NCBI GenBank assembly: GCA_002385265.1
Contig: DGDD01000300.1
Coordinates: 1 to 64,000, forward strand
Direction: 5' to 3'
Length of the DNA: 64,000 nucleotides
Source: Chitinophagaceae bacterium UBA3961
GTDB lineage: Bacteria; Bacteroidota; Bacteroidia; Chitinophagales; Chitinophagaceae
In this document: piece by piece, positions 18,907 through 28,314 of the stretch
How positions within the stretch are numbered: the first letter of the stretch is position 1
How the letters are laid out: every line of letters begins with the position of its first letter
Notes under the pieces: generated by a model
Told to the model about the DNA's origin: nothing
Databases searched by the model: none
What the model saw: the letters and a program-made list of their open reading frames with translations, nothing else
Program-made: the position numbers and the translations under genes

Positions 18907-19459
18907 AGAAAAACAAAAAGTGGTGTTGGATACCAATGTAATTTATCCCGTTATTGTTCGTGACATCTTATTTTGGTTTGCACACTATGATCTGTTTATT
19001 CCTCATTGGACAGAGCATATTTTTCAGGAATGGAAGCGCATTTTGATAAAAAAAGGTATTTCAGAAAATCAAGCAACAGGATTAGTGGAGAGAGCTAATT
19101 ATGCTTTTCCCAACGCTTTTGTAAAAGATTACCACTTCTTAACGGATCAATTAACACTCCCTGATCAAAATGATTGTCATGTGTTGGCAGCAGCAATTGT
19201 TTCAAAGTCGTCAATTATTGTAACCAACAATCTAAAAGACTTTCCGGAGAGTTATCTCAAAACTTTCGAAGTTACAACTAAAACAGCAGATACATTTTTA
19301 GCTGATATCATTATAAAGTATCCGGATTTAGCGCTTGATGCATTTTTAGAAATGATTAAATACAAGAAAAACCCTCCAATTTCACCAATTGAAATGCTTT
19401 CCATTTATAAAAGAATTGGCCTTTCTCAGTTTTCCGATCAGCTCACTTTGCTGCTATAA
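18896..19459 (+). CDS. PIN-domain ribonuclease toxin
   Basis: A 187-residue PIN-domain protein. The first acidic residue lies in VVLDTNVIYPV (Asp near 12), the later ones in LPDQNDCHVLAAAI (Asp near 108-112) and VTNNLKDFP. Such toxins cleave tRNA or rRNA when the antitoxin is degraded. About 50 residues after the PIN core (IIKYPDLALDAFLEM...) are longer than in VapC and fit the larger PIN_3-type toxins. Target unknown. Confidence 0.85.
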   Translation: MIHREKQKVVLDTNVIYPVIVRDILFWFAHYDLFIPHWTEHIFQEWKRILIKKGISENQATGLVERANYAFPNAFVKDYHFLTDQLTLPDQNDCHVLAAAIVSKSSIIVTNNLKDFPESYLKTFEVTTKTADTFLADIIIKYPDLALDAFLEMIKYKKNPPISPIEMLSIYKRIGLSQFSDQLTLLL

Positions 19460-19491
19460 AATCCAAAAGCAATTGAATTGGATCTTGCAAT

Positions 19492-19528
19492 AAAAAAGCC
19501 CTTCAAATTGAATTCGAAAGGCTTTTAA
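19492..19528 (-). terminator. Bidirectional terminator between the PIN gene and the tRNA
   Basis: On the minus strand the stem AAAGCCTTTC...GAAGGGCTTTTTT ends in a T run, just downstream of the tRNA. On the plus strand it follows the PIN stop by 32 bases. Confidence 0.75.
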
Positions 19529-19533
19529 AGCAG

Positions 19534-19607
19534 TGGACCTTGTTGGGATCGAACCAACGACCCTCTGATTATGAGTCAGATGCTCTAACCGTCTGAGCTA
19601 AAGGTCC
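19534..19607 (-). tRNA. tRNA with CAT anticodon, probably elongator Met
   Basis: The acceptor stem GGACCTT/AAGGTCC, the D-arm, the anticodon stem TCTGA/TCAGA with loop CTCATAA and the T-arm GTTGG/CCAAC are all present. The discriminator is A and CCA is not encoded. CAT could also be Ile2 (lysidine); elongator Met is preferred on overall look. It is not the initiator because the acceptor is fully paired and the anticodon stem lacks the three G-C pairs. Confidence 0.92.
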
Positions 19608-19658
19608 GCTCTCTTTGCAGAGAATGATTTCAACAGCCAAAACCATCGAAATCGGCTG

Positions 19659-19666
19659 CAAAAATA
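19659..19666 (-). promoter_or_regulatory. Putative -7 box of the CAT tRNA
   Basis: TATTTTTG on the minus strand, 52 bases before the tRNA. A TTG 22 bases upstream is a weak -33 candidate. Confidence 0.4.
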
Positions 19667-19774
19667 GCAAAATTCCCGATACCTTTTGCAATTCAGCTAA
19701 GCGATTGGAAATTAAGTTCCTAACCCACTATTTTTTGTTACCTTACAGCACACAACACAACCTATATTTCGATC

Positions 19775-21157
19775 GTGAAAAAGTTCCTAACGAATGCTTT
19801 GCCGGGCTTCTTAACCCTGCTTTCTTTAAATTCTTTGGGTCAAAGCCCCCAAGTATGGACCACTACTGCCAATCAAACAACTTTACTTCAAAAGGTATCA
19901 AACGCTCCCTCCAGCCAGGCGTCGGTAACCATAACCGTTGATCCGGCCAAAACCTTTCAAACCATCGATGGTTTTGGGTACACACTTTCCGGCGGTTCAG
20001 CGCAATTGATCAACCAATTGAATCCGGCTACCAAAAAAGCCCTGCTTCAAGAATTGTTCGGCAATCAAGGAATCAAAATTTCTTACTTACGGATCAGCGT
20101 AGCCGCTTCCGATTTGCATGATCATTCCTTTACCTACGACGAAGTTGAAAAAGGAGCTAGCGATCCCGAGTTAAAAAACTTCACACTTAAGGAAGATGAC
20201 GCACACGGTACCGGCCTTATTCCTCTTTTGAAAGAAATCAAAGCCATCCAACCCGGCATTAAAATAATGGCCTCCCCTTGGACCGCTCCTATTTGGATGA
20301 AATCAAACCAATCCTATGTTGGCGGCTCTCTTCTTCCTCAATACTATGAAACTTATGCGCGCTATTTGGTAAAATACATCTTGGCCATGAAAGCCAAAGG
20401 CATCAACATCGATGCCCTTACGCCACAAAACGAACCTCAACATGGTGGCAACGACCCTAGTATGGTAGTAAGTGCAGAAGAATCTGCAGCATTTATTAGA
20501 GACCACCTCGGCCCTGCATTTCGAAAAAATGGAATCAAAACCAAGATCATTGTATGGGATCATAATTGCGACAATCCGCAATACCCCATCACCATTCTGA
20601 ACGATCAAAAAGCACGACAATACATTGATGGATCCGCTTTTCATCTTTACAACGGCACACCCGACGCTTTATCTGTGGTAAAAAAAGCGCACCCAGATAA
20701 AAATCTCTATTTTACCGAACAGTGGACCGGCTCAAAAGGAACCTTCGATGGCGACCTGCAATGGCATGTCAAAAACGTGATCATTGGAACACTTCGGAAC
20801 TACAGCAAAATAGCGTTGGAGTGGAACTTAGCTAACGACCCGCAGTTCAATCCGCATACTCCTGGTGGTTGCACGGAATGTAAAGGGGCGCTTACGATCA
20901 ATAAAAATGATGTTCAACGCAACGTATCCTACTATATAGTATCCCATGCATCAAAATTTATTCCCGCAGGGTCGAAAAGAATTTACAGCTCTGAAGCTGA
21001 AAATATCAGTACGGTGGCATGTGTAACACCCCCCGGGAAAACAGTCTTGATTGTATTAAACGAAAATAAAGCCAATACTACCATTCGAGTTTCCGGTAAA
21101 GGAAAAACTTTTACGGTAAGCTTAAATGCCAATAGTGTAAGCACTATTGTTTGGTAA
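19775..21157 (+). CDS. Secreted glycoside hydrolase family 30 (glucosylceramidase-like)
   Basis: A retaining GH30 enzyme; relatives cleave beta-linked glucose (beta-1,6-glucan, glucosylceramide). 460 residues from a GTG at 19775 with a signal peptide ending SLGQ. The barrel begins FQTIDGFGYTLSGGSA. The acid/base is Glu220 in LTPQNEP and the nucleophile Glu315 in YFTEQWTGS; MASPWTAPIWMKSN is typical. A C-terminal beta domain (about 385-460) completes the family architecture. First gene of an eight-gene operon, 13 bases before the GH144 gene. Confidence 0.93.
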   Translation: MKKFLTNALPGFLTLLSLNSLGQSPQVWTTTANQTTLLQKVSNAPSSQASVTITVDPAKTFQTIDGFGYTLSGGSAQLINQLNPATKKALLQELFGNQGIKISYLRISVAASDLHDHSFTYDEVEKGASDPELKNFTLKEDDAHGTGLIPLLKEIKAIQPGIKIMASPWTAPIWMKSNQSYVGGSLLPQYYETYARYLVKYILAMKAKGINIDALTPQNEPQHGGNDPSMVVSAEESAAFIRDHLGPAFRKNGIKTKIIVWDHNCDNPQYPITILNDQKARQYIDGSAFHLYNGTPDALSVVKKAHPDKNLYFTEQWTGSKGTFDGDLQWHVKNVIIGTLRNYSKIALEWNLANDPQFNPHTPGGCTECKGALTINKNDVQRNVSYYIVSHASKFIPAGSKRIYSSEAENISTVACVTPPGKTVLIVLNENKANTTIRVSGKGKTFTVSLNANSVSTIVW

Positions 21158-21170
21158 ACAAATTGCACAT

Positions 21171-22520
21171 ATGAAAAAAATCTGCTTTCTATTGCTCGCA
21201 TCGAGCATGTCCTTCATTTCCATTGCACAAGTTGCTCGCCCGGCAAAACCTCTCGTTAAATCCGGCGAAGTAAAGCCGGAACTTATGTCCGATTCAGCAT
21301 TGCTCGACCTCGTTCAAAAGCAAACGTTTAAATACTTCTGGGACTTTGCACATCCGGTAAGCGGATTGTCGCGCGAACGGAGCAATGTTGCGTACGATTA
21401 TGGCAATGAAGTGGTAACATCGGGTGGAACCGGTTTCGGAGTGATGTCAATTATTGTAGCAACTGAAAGAAAGTGGATCACACGCGATACTGCTGCGAAG
21501 TTCTTGTTAAAGATGGTGAACTTTTTATTGAAAGCAGATTCTTATCATGGCGCATTCCCCCACTGGCTCGATGGTGCTACAGGTAAAACTATCAAATTCA
21601 GTAGGAAGGACGATGGTGCCGACTTGGTAGAAACTTCATACCTGTTCGAAGGATTGCTTTGCGCACGTCAATATTTCAACAACCCAAACAATCCGGTAGA
21701 AAGAGAACTGAGAAACAGAATTGGTTGGCTATGGAATGAAATAGAATGGGATTGGTTTACCAAGGAAGGACAAGAAGTATTGTATTGGCATTGGAGTCCC
21801 AACAATGGCTGGGCTATGAATTTTCCGGTGCGTGGATTCAATGAGTGTTTGATCATGTATGTACTGGCGGCTAGTTCCGAACGCTACCCTGTAGCCGCAT
21901 CCGTATACCACAGAGGCTGGGCTCAAAGTAATTTTTTCAAAAATGGGAAAGAGTTCTACGGCATTAAATTGCCGCTGGGATTCGATTACGGCGGACCTCT
22001 TTTCTTCTCCCATTATTCATTCCTTGGACTCGATCCAAGAGGTCTTTCCGATAGTTATGCCGATTACTGGGAACAGAATAGAAATCATACGCTCATCAAT
22101 CGTGAGCATTGCGTGCGCAATCCAAATAGCTTCAAAGGCTACGGTCCCGATTGTTGGGGCTTAACCGCTAGCGATACTTATAATGGATACGATGCCCATT
22201 CTCCTACCAACGACAATGGTACGATCACTCCAACTGCCGCCTTAAGCGCCTTTCCTTATACACCGGAATACAGCATGCAAGCCTTGAAAAACTTTTATTA
22301 CAACAAAGGCAATAAGATATTCGGTGAGTATGGTTTTGTAGATGCATTCAATGAAACAAAAGACTGGACTGCAAAAAGTTATTTGGCCATCGATCAGGGC
22401 CCTATTATTGTTATGATAGAAAACTACCGTACCGGCCTCTTGTGGAAATTGTTTATGAGCAATCCGGAAATTCAACGTGGATTGAAGAAATTGGGATTCA
22501 AAAGCCCTCACGTAAAATAA
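21171..22520 (+). CDS. Secreted GH144-type endo-beta-1,2-glucanase (glycoamylase-like domain)
   Basis: A 449-residue exported protein with the glycoamylase-like (PF10091-type) alpha/alpha barrel. The founder of GH144 is an endo-beta-1,2-glucanase from Chitinophaga pinensis, a plausible relative. The ATG at 21171 begins the signal peptide (KKICFLLLASSMSFISIAQ). Characteristic text: LVQKQTFKYFWDFAHPVSGLSRERS, VVTSGGTGFGVMSIIVA, HWLDGATG, DLVETSYLFEGLL, FDYGGPLFFSHYSFLGLDPRG. Some relatives have other activities, so the substrate is inferred. It ends 7 bases before the oxidoreductase gene. Confidence 0.85.
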   Translation: MKKICFLLLASSMSFISIAQVARPAKPLVKSGEVKPELMSDSALLDLVQKQTFKYFWDFAHPVSGLSRERSNVAYDYGNEVVTSGGTGFGVMSIIVATERKWITRDTAAKFLLKMVNFLLKADSYHGAFPHWLDGATGKTIKFSRKDDGADLVETSYLFEGLLCARQYFNNPNNPVERELRNRIGWLWNEIEWDWFTKEGQEVLYWHWSPNNGWAMNFPVRGFNECLIMYVLAASSERYPVAASVYHRGWAQSNFFKNGKEFYGIKLPLGFDYGGPLFFSHYSFLGLDPRGLSDSYADYWEQNRNHTLINREHCVRNPNSFKGYGPDCWGLTASDTYNGYDAHSPTNDNGTITPTAALSAFPYTPEYSMQALKNFYYNKGNKIFGEYGFVDAFNETKDWTAKSYLAIDQGPIIVMIENYRTGLLWKLFMSNPEIQRGLKKLGFKSPHVK

Positions 22521-22527
22521 ATGCCAT

Positions 22528-23679
22528 ATGGATCGCAGACTATTCTTGGAGCAAACAGCCATGGCCGGCATAGCTTCATTATTAGGATCAATAGCCTCAA
22601 TTAATGAGTTGCCACAAAAAAAGATACGCATTGCCGTAATTGGGTGTGGATCGGTTTCAACACAATACTTGCCCCATCTGTCTAAATGCGAATATGTTGA
22701 ACTCGTGAGTTGTTGCGATCGAAAGTTTGATAGAGCGGAAGAAAAAGCAAAAACATATTCCATCCCTAATAAGTATGCTTCTATTGAAGCCTTGTTGAAT
22801 GGAGCGGCTTTCGATTTGTTAGTGAATCTCACTGACATGCAAGAACACGAACATTTGAATAGAAAAGCGCTTACTGCAGGCAAAAATGTTTGGAGTGAAA
22901 AGCCAATGGCCAATTCCTACGCAGGTGGCAAGGCATTGTTGGAATTAGCCGAATCAAAAAAACTCCGTTTCTGGGGTGCACCTGCTGTTGTAAACAGTCC
23001 TCAATTCGCCTTCATGAGCGAACAACTAAAAAAGGGGACCCTCGGTACCGTAGCCACTGCACATGCCCACTATGGTCATACCGGTCCTACTTGGTCGGCT
23101 TTCTTCTATGAAAAAGGTGGAGGTAGTTTACCCGATTTAGGCGTTTACAATATTGCTACATTAACCGGTTTATTAGGACCGGCCAAAGCCGTAATGGCCA
23201 TGACTTCTATTGTTACTCCCAAAAGAACCGTTGACGATAAAGGAACCATTGATGTAAAAGCGGAAGACAATGCGCATATTATTCTTGATCATGGAAAAGG
23301 AGTCATGAGTCACATTCAATGCGGCTTCAATTATTTTGATCCTTATGGTCACGAAGGAAAAGGTCAAAAAAATCATACCATTAAAATTTGGGGTTCTCAT
23401 GGTAATATGGGATTGATTGGTTACGATTGGGCTCCTTTTGGGGTAGAATTGGCCACCTCTTGGACCGAACCACCAGTAGTGCATGTTCCTGATCCGGGTA
23501 CTTATGTTTGGCAGCAAGGTGCATCCGTAATTGCTACTGCACTGGCCACACAAACTGAACCTCGAATTAATGCCTATCATGCATTGCATGTGTTGGAAAT
23601 TATTGAAGCGGCCAGAGCTTCTTCTGATCAAGGAAAGAAAATTACCTTACAGTCGAGTTTCCCTTGGCCCATGATATAA
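22528..23679 (+). CDS. Gfo/Idh/MocA-family oxidoreductase with Tat-like leader
   Basis: A 383-residue NAD(P)-dependent sugar oxidoreductase of the Gfo/Idh/MocA family. The N-terminus MDRRLFLEQTAMAGIASLLG has the twin-arginine, x-F-L pattern and hydrophobic core of a Tat signal, so it may be exported folded with cofactor. The Rossmann motif is IAVIGCGSVSTQYLP and the catalytic-Lys segment is WSEKPMANS (EKP). The C-terminal domain has GGGSLPDLGVYNI. It likely oxidises or reduces a sugar released by neighbouring hydrolases; the substrate cannot be read from sequence. Confidence 0.88.
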   Translation: MDRRLFLEQTAMAGIASLLGSIASINELPQKKIRIAVIGCGSVSTQYLPHLSKCEYVELVSCCDRKFDRAEEKAKTYSIPNKYASIEALLNGAAFDLLVNLTDMQEHEHLNRKALTAGKNVWSEKPMANSYAGGKALLELAESKKLRFWGAPAVVNSPQFAFMSEQLKKGTLGTVATAHAHYGHTGPTWSAFFYEKGGGSLPDLGVYNIATLTGLLGPAKAVMAMTSIVTPKRTVDDKGTIDVKAEDNAHIILDHGKGVMSHIQCGFNYFDPYGHEGKGQKNHTIKIWGSHGNMGLIGYDWAPFGVELATSWTEPPVVHVPDPGTYVWQQGASVIATALATQTEPRINAYHALHVLEIIEAARASSDQGKKITLQSSFPWPMI

Positions 23680-23694
23680 ACGAACAAACCTAAC

Positions 23695-24117
23695 ATGAAA
23701 AAATTATTCTCTACAGCTCCTTTTCAATTTGAAAGAGGCATTGCGGTCATGCGAATCATTACCGGTTTGCTAATGATGTATCATGGAAAAGACATATTCG
23801 ATTCCAAGTTGATGCATGAATACGCTACATGGGATACAGTAAAAACTTTTCCTGCTCCCTTATTTATGGCTTATTTAGCAAAAGGATTAGAGTTTGTAAA
23901 TGGACTGCTGTTGGCAGTAGGCTTGCTTACTCGTTTGAATGCATTATCCATGGCGGCAGTAATGCTGATCATCTGCTTCAAAATTGGGAATGGTAAGTTT
24001 TACTATGAAGATCAACATCCGTTTTTGTTTGCCATGATAGCGATTATGTTCATCTTCACCGGCCCCGGTTCTTGGAGTATTGATGAAGCCATTGAAAAAC
24101 GACTTACTAAAAATTAA
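23695..24117 (+). CDS. DoxX-family membrane protein
   Basis: A 140-residue inner-membrane protein with four predicted transmembrane helices. It fits the DoxX/DoxD-like family: FERGIAVMRIITGLLMMYHG near the start, LAKGLEFVNGLLLAVGLLTRLNAL in the middle and FLFAMIAIMFIFTGPGSWSID at the end. DoxX proteins are linked to membrane redox or quinone chemistry, and genes like this often accompany exported sugar oxidoreductases. An electron sink for the preceding enzyme is an inference. Confidence 0.85.
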   Translation: MKKLFSTAPFQFERGIAVMRIITGLLMMYHGKDIFDSKLMHEYATWDTVKTFPAPLFMAYLAKGLEFVNGLLLAVGLLTRLNALSMAAVMLIICFKIGNGKFYYEDQHPFLFAMIAIMFIFTGPGSWSIDEAIEKRLTKN

Positions 24118-24127
24118 ATCGTACAAA

Positions 24128-24808
24128 ATGAAAATAGGAATCATGAAATGGAAATTAGTTGTGCTTGCCTTGTTGTTGGTTCAGGTAGCAACAGCACAGC
24201 AAGCGAAGCCGGCTTTTTGGGATGAAATACAGGCTTTCAAAAAGAAAGACAGCGTTGCTCCTCCGCCGGCAAATCCAATTTTATTCATTGGAAGCTCCTC
24301 GTTCCGTTTGTGGAGTGGACTGCAAGCTGCCTTCCCTGGATACACCATTGTAAACCGTGCTTTTGGTGGAGCTACAATTCAAGACATGATCTTCTACAAA
24401 GAAGACATTCTAAAACCTTACAAACCCCGGCAAATTGTAATGTATTGCGGGGAGAATGATTTTGCGGCTTCCGATTCGGTGTCTGTTGAAACAGTTGTAG
24501 AGCGTTTCAAAATGTTCTATACTTATACGAGATCTTTATATCCGGGTATTCCATTTCATTATGTTTCAATGAAACCTAGTGTGGCAAGAAAAAGACTCAT
24601 GCCTAAATACCAGGTAGCGAATGCGGCCATTGCTGCTTATATTCAATCGCAACCCAATAGTGGCTACCTTGATGTGTATTCGCCAATGTTATTACCCGAT
24701 GGTAATCCAAGACCCGATATCTTTATACAAGATAATTTGCATATGAATCCCAAAGGATACGCAATTTGGATTCCTATCATCAAGCCCATTCTAATCAAAG
24801 ACAAGTAA
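24128..24808 (+). CDS. Secreted SGNH/GDSL-type hydrolase
   Basis: A 226-residue exported esterase of the SGNH fold. The ATG at 24128 (or 24143) begins a signal peptide ending VATAQ; an earlier in-frame ATG overlaps the DoxX gene. Block I is ILFIGSSSFRLW with the nucleophile Ser, block II RAFGGATIQD (Gly), block III MYCGENDF (Asn) and block V DNLHMNPKGY (Asp and His). In glycan operons these remove acyl groups such as acetate from sugars, consistent with flanking GH genes. Confidence 0.9.
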   Translation: MKIGIMKWKLVVLALLLVQVATAQQAKPAFWDEIQAFKKKDSVAPPPANPILFIGSSSFRLWSGLQAAFPGYTIVNRAFGGATIQDMIFYKEDILKPYKPRQIVMYCGENDFAASDSVSVETVVERFKMFYTYTRSLYPGIPFHYVSMKPSVARKRLMPKYQVANAAIAAYIQSQPNSGYLDVYSPMLLPDGNPRPDIFIQDNLHMNPKGYAIWIPIIKPILIKDK

Positions 24809-24819
24809 AACAACAAGAA

Positions 24820-27090
24820 ATGAGATCATTGTTTATTGCAGCTTCTTTACTTATTGCTACTACCGCTGTAGCACAAACAGCTGCACAAAAAAAAGCCGCC
24901 TTCATCAGCAACTTGATGAAGCAAATGACCCTCGATGAAAAGATCGGTCAACTCAATCTAGTAACACCCGGCGGAGCAGTTACCGGCTCTGTTGTGAGCA
25001 GCGATGTGGAAGCCAAATTGAAAAAAGGTCAAGTTGGCGGTCTGTTTGGAATTGATGGTCCTGCTAAAATTCGTCAAGCACAAGAAATCGCAGTTAAAGA
25101 AAGTCGTTTACACATTCCGCTGATTTTCGGATTGGATGTGATCCACGGTCATAAAACCGTATTCCCCATTCCCCTCGGATTGTCGGCAAGTTGGGACATG
25201 GCTTTGATTGAACGCAGTGCGCGCATTGCAGCCAATGAGGCCACCGCCGATGGATTGAATTGGACTTTCTCTCCCATGGTCGATATCTCCCGCGACCCAC
25301 GCTGGGGACGTATTTCAGAAGGCAATGGTGAAGACCCTTACCTCGGTTCTCAAATCGCCAAAGCAATGGTGAAAGGATATCAAGGAGACGATCTTTCAAA
25401 AAACAATACCCTCTTGGCTTGTGTAAAACACTTTGCATTATATGGTGGTGCAGAAGGAGGACGTGATTACAATACCGTTGACATGAGTAAAGTGCGTATG
25501 TACAACGAATACCTTCCCCCTTATAAAGCTGCAGTAGAAGCTGGAGTAGGAACGGTGATGAGTTCTTTCAATGTAATCGACGGCGTTCCCGCAACCGGTA
25601 ACAAATGGTTGCTCACAGATTTATTGAGAAAGCAATGGGGTTTTAAAGGAATGGTTGTAAGTGATTACACTTCTGTAAATGAAATGATCAATCACGGTGT
25701 AGGTGACTTGCAGGCAGTTTCAGCTCAATCCTTGAACGCCGGTTTAGAAATGGACATGGTAGGAGAAGGATTCTTGACCACTCTTAAAAAATCATTGAAA
25801 GAGGGAAAAGTAACACTAGCGCAAATTGAAACAGCTTGTCGTCACGTACTTGAAGCAAAATACGATCTTGGTTTATTCGATGATCCGTATCGCTATTGTA
25901 GTGAAGACAGAGCAAAGAACGAAATCTTGAGCGCTGCCAATCGCGCAGAAGCTCGTATGATTGCAGCCCGTACGTTTGTTTTATTAAAAAACGAAAAGCA
26001 ATTACTTCCTTTAAAGAAAAACGGCACTATCGCGGTAGTGGGTCCCTTGGCCGACAGCAGAAGAAACATGTTAGGTACTTGGAGCGTAGCAGGGCAACAC
26101 GATAAATCAGTTACTGTTTTGGAAGGAATTAAAGCAAGTGCGGGATCAACAAATGTGTTGTATGCAAAAGGCGCCAATCTTTCAGATGATCCAATATTTG
26201 CAAAAAAGATCAACGTATTTGGAACTGAAATTGAAATTGATAAGCGTTCTCCTGATGAAATGATAAAAGAAGCATTGGAAGCTGCTTCTAAAAGTGATGT
26301 GATTGTTGCAGTAGTGGGAGAAGCAGCTGATATGACAGGAGAAGCATCTTCCATGGCAAGCTTAGATATTCAACCCAGCCAGAAGAAACTGTTACATGCC
26401 TTAAAAGCAACCGGTAAACCCATTGTAATGGTACTATATACCGGACGTCCTTTGACTTTGAATTGGGAAGCTGCGAATATGGACGCCATCCTTAATGTGT
26501 GGTTTGGCGGTACCGAAGGTGGTAATGCAGTGGGCGATGTATTGTTTGGTGCGTATAATCCTTCAGGTAAGCTTTCGGCGTCTTTTCCTTATTCAGTAGG
26601 TCAAATTCCTGTGTACCACAGCATGTTGAATACAGGCCGACCCTACAACAACGAAGAGTTTTCGAAATTCAAATCGAACTACCTCGATATTCCCAATCAA
26701 CCACTGTTCCCTTTTGGTTTCGGATTGAGCTATACAAAATTTGAATACAGTACGGTAAGCCTTTCGGCGAGCAGCTTGAAAATTGGAGGGACCATTAAAG
26801 CAACTGTAACCGTAAAGAATACCGGTTCATTCGATGGAGAAGAAGTGGTGCAATTGTATTTGCGTGATGTGGTAGGTTCTATTTCAAGACCCATGCGTGA
26901 ACTGAAAGGATTTCAGAAAATATTTTTGAAAGCAGGTGAATCAAAAGAAGTAACTTTCATCATACATTCTAACGATTTAAAATTCTACAACAGCGCGCTG
27001 CAGTTTGTGAATGAAACCGGCGATTACGAATTGTTCATTGGAACCAATTCCGCCGAAACACAAAAAGCGGCGTTCAAGTTGACAAACTAA
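24820..27090 (+). CDS. bglX: Periplasmic beta-glucosidase, GH3 (BglX-like)
   Basis: A 756-residue exported GH3 enzyme releasing glucose from beta-linked oligosaccharides. The ATG at 24820 begins the signal peptide (RSLFIAASLLIATTAVAQ). Domains in order: GH3 barrel (about 25-370, with PLIFGLDVIHGHKTVFP, FSPMVDISRDPRWGR, CVKHFALYGG and the nucleophile Asp in GMVVSDYTSVNEM), a C-terminal alpha/beta domain (to about 630; VVGEAADMTGEASS), then a fibronectin-III-like domain ending the protein. Some Bacteroidota GH3 enzymes act on sophoro-oligosaccharides, which would complement the GH144 enzyme (inference). Confidence 0.95.
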   Translation: MRSLFIAASLLIATTAVAQTAAQKKAAFISNLMKQMTLDEKIGQLNLVTPGGAVTGSVVSSDVEAKLKKGQVGGLFGIDGPAKIRQAQEIAVKESRLHIPLIFGLDVIHGHKTVFPIPLGLSASWDMALIERSARIAANEATADGLNWTFSPMVDISRDPRWGRISEGNGEDPYLGSQIAKAMVKGYQGDDLSKNNTLLACVKHFALYGGAEGGRDYNTVDMSKVRMYNEYLPPYKAAVEAGVGTVMSSFNVIDGVPATGNKWLLTDLLRKQWGFKGMVVSDYTSVNEMINHGVGDLQAVSAQSLNAGLEMDMVGEGFLTTLKKSLKEGKVTLAQIETACRHVLEAKYDLGLFDDPYRYCSEDRAKNEILSAANRAEARMIAARTFVLLKNEKQLLPLKKNGTIAVVGPLADSRRNMLGTWSVAGQHDKSVTVLEGIKASAGSTNVLYAKGANLSDDPIFAKKINVFGTEIEIDKRSPDEMIKEALEAASKSDVIVAVVGEAADMTGEASSMASLDIQPSQKKLLHALKATGKPIVMVLYTGRPLTLNWEAANMDAILNVWFGGTEGGNAVGDVLFGAYNPSGKLSASFPYSVGQIPVYHSMLNTGRPYNNEEFSKFKSNYLDIPNQPLFPFGFGLSYTKFEYSTVSLSASSLKIGGTIKATVTVKNTGSFDGEEVVQLYLRDVVGSISRPMRELKGFQKIFLKAGESKEVTFIIHSNDLKFYNSALQFVNETGDYELFIGTNSAETQKAAFKLTN

Positions 27091-27110
27091 CATGCTAACA
27101 AACCTTTCAT

Positions 27111-28310
27111 ATGATTCGTAAATCATTCTTAATGGCTGCAGTGCTTACTGCAGCCATTTCTGTTTCTGCTCAAGAACTTTATCTGAAACCAGCTCAAGCC
27201 ACTACCGGATGGAGCAGTTTTGAAAATTTAAACGGAATCAAAAATGCAGGTGGCCAAAGAAACAAGGAAGCCAAAGGAGCTGCATTCGCATCCGTAAAAG
27301 CCGGAGAAACCAAAGTATTGCTCGATGTAAAAGGAACAGGAATCATACAACGCATTTGGTGTACTATAAGAAACAGAGAACCTAAAATGCTTCGTTCTTT
27401 GAGGTTACAAATGTTTTGGGATGGTGATGCAAAGCCGGCTGTAGATGTACCCCTAGGAGATTTCTTTGTCGCCAATACCGGCAAAACTGTGGCCTTTCAA
27501 TCGGCTCTGTTTGCCAGTCCTGAAGGGCGGTCCTACAATTGTTTTATTCCCATGCCTTTTCGTAAAGGAGCCAGAGTTTTATTGATCAATGAAGGGACTG
27601 AAGATCAGAAAATGCTTTATTTCGATATCGACTTTATTAAAGTGCCTTCCTTACCGGCCAATGCTCAATATTTTCATGCATTTTGGAATCGACAAGCCAA
27701 CAATCCACTCAAGAAAGACTATGAAATTCTTCCCGGCTTAAAAGGAAATGGAAGATTTCTTGGAGTAAGTGTAGGCGTTTTTGCAAACAAAGAATACGGC
27801 AATACTTGGTGGGGAGAAGGCGAAGTAAAAATGTATATCGATGGCGATAGTAAGTATCCTACCATCAACGGTACAGGAACAGAAGATTATATCGGAACAG
27901 GATGGGGATTATCGGCATTTTCAAACTGGTATCAAGGTTGCCCCGTAGCAAGCGATAGTTTGAAAACCTACGGGTTTTATCGCTGGCATTTACCCGATGC
28001 CGTGTATTTCAAAAATGAGATCAGCGTTCGCTTACAAGAAATTGGAGGTGGAGAAGATACAGAAGTGAAGGCTGCTTTTTTAAAGGGCTTACCAGTGATT
28101 CCAATTTCTGTTGATGGTGAAAACGGTTATACCAATTTATTTGAGTTAAAGAAACTTCCTGCTATTACTGATGCAGATTTTCCAAAAGGTTGGGTAAATT
28201 TTTATCGTGTAGACGATTACAGTTCAGTGGCCTATTTCTATCTTCAAACAACCAGCAGTAACTTGCCAACTTTGGCACCACTAGCCGAACGTACAGCGGG
28301 AATAAAATAA
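27111..28310 (+). CDS. Secreted GH172 (DUF2961) protein
   Basis: A 399-residue exported protein of the DUF2961/GH172 family, whose characterised members act on difructose anhydrides and on alpha-arabinofuranosides or alpha-fructofuranosides. The signal peptide is RKSFLMAAVLTAAISVSAQ. Family marks are GTGIIQRIWCTI, DVPLGDFFV, NCFIPMPFRKGARV and the acidic segment INGTGTEDYIGTGWG containing the probable catalytic Glu. It sits between GH3 and a HAD gene at close spacing. Whether its substrate belongs with the glucan enzymes is unclear. Confidence 0.88.
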   Translation: MIRKSFLMAAVLTAAISVSAQELYLKPAQATTGWSSFENLNGIKNAGGQRNKEAKGAAFASVKAGETKVLLDVKGTGIIQRIWCTIRNREPKMLRSLRLQMFWDGDAKPAVDVPLGDFFVANTGKTVAFQSALFASPEGRSYNCFIPMPFRKGARVLLINEGTEDQKMLYFDIDFIKVPSLPANAQYFHAFWNRQANNPLKKDYEILPGLKGNGRFLGVSVGVFANKEYGNTWWGEGEVKMYIDGDSKYPTINGTGTEDYIGTGWGLSAFSNWYQGCPVASDSLKTYGFYRWHLPDAVYFKNEISVRLQEIGGGEDTEVKAAFLKGLPVIPISVDGENGYTNLFELKKLPAITDADFPKGWVNFYRVDDYSSVAYFYLQTTSSNLPTLAPLAERTAGIK

Positions 28311-28314
28311 CAAC

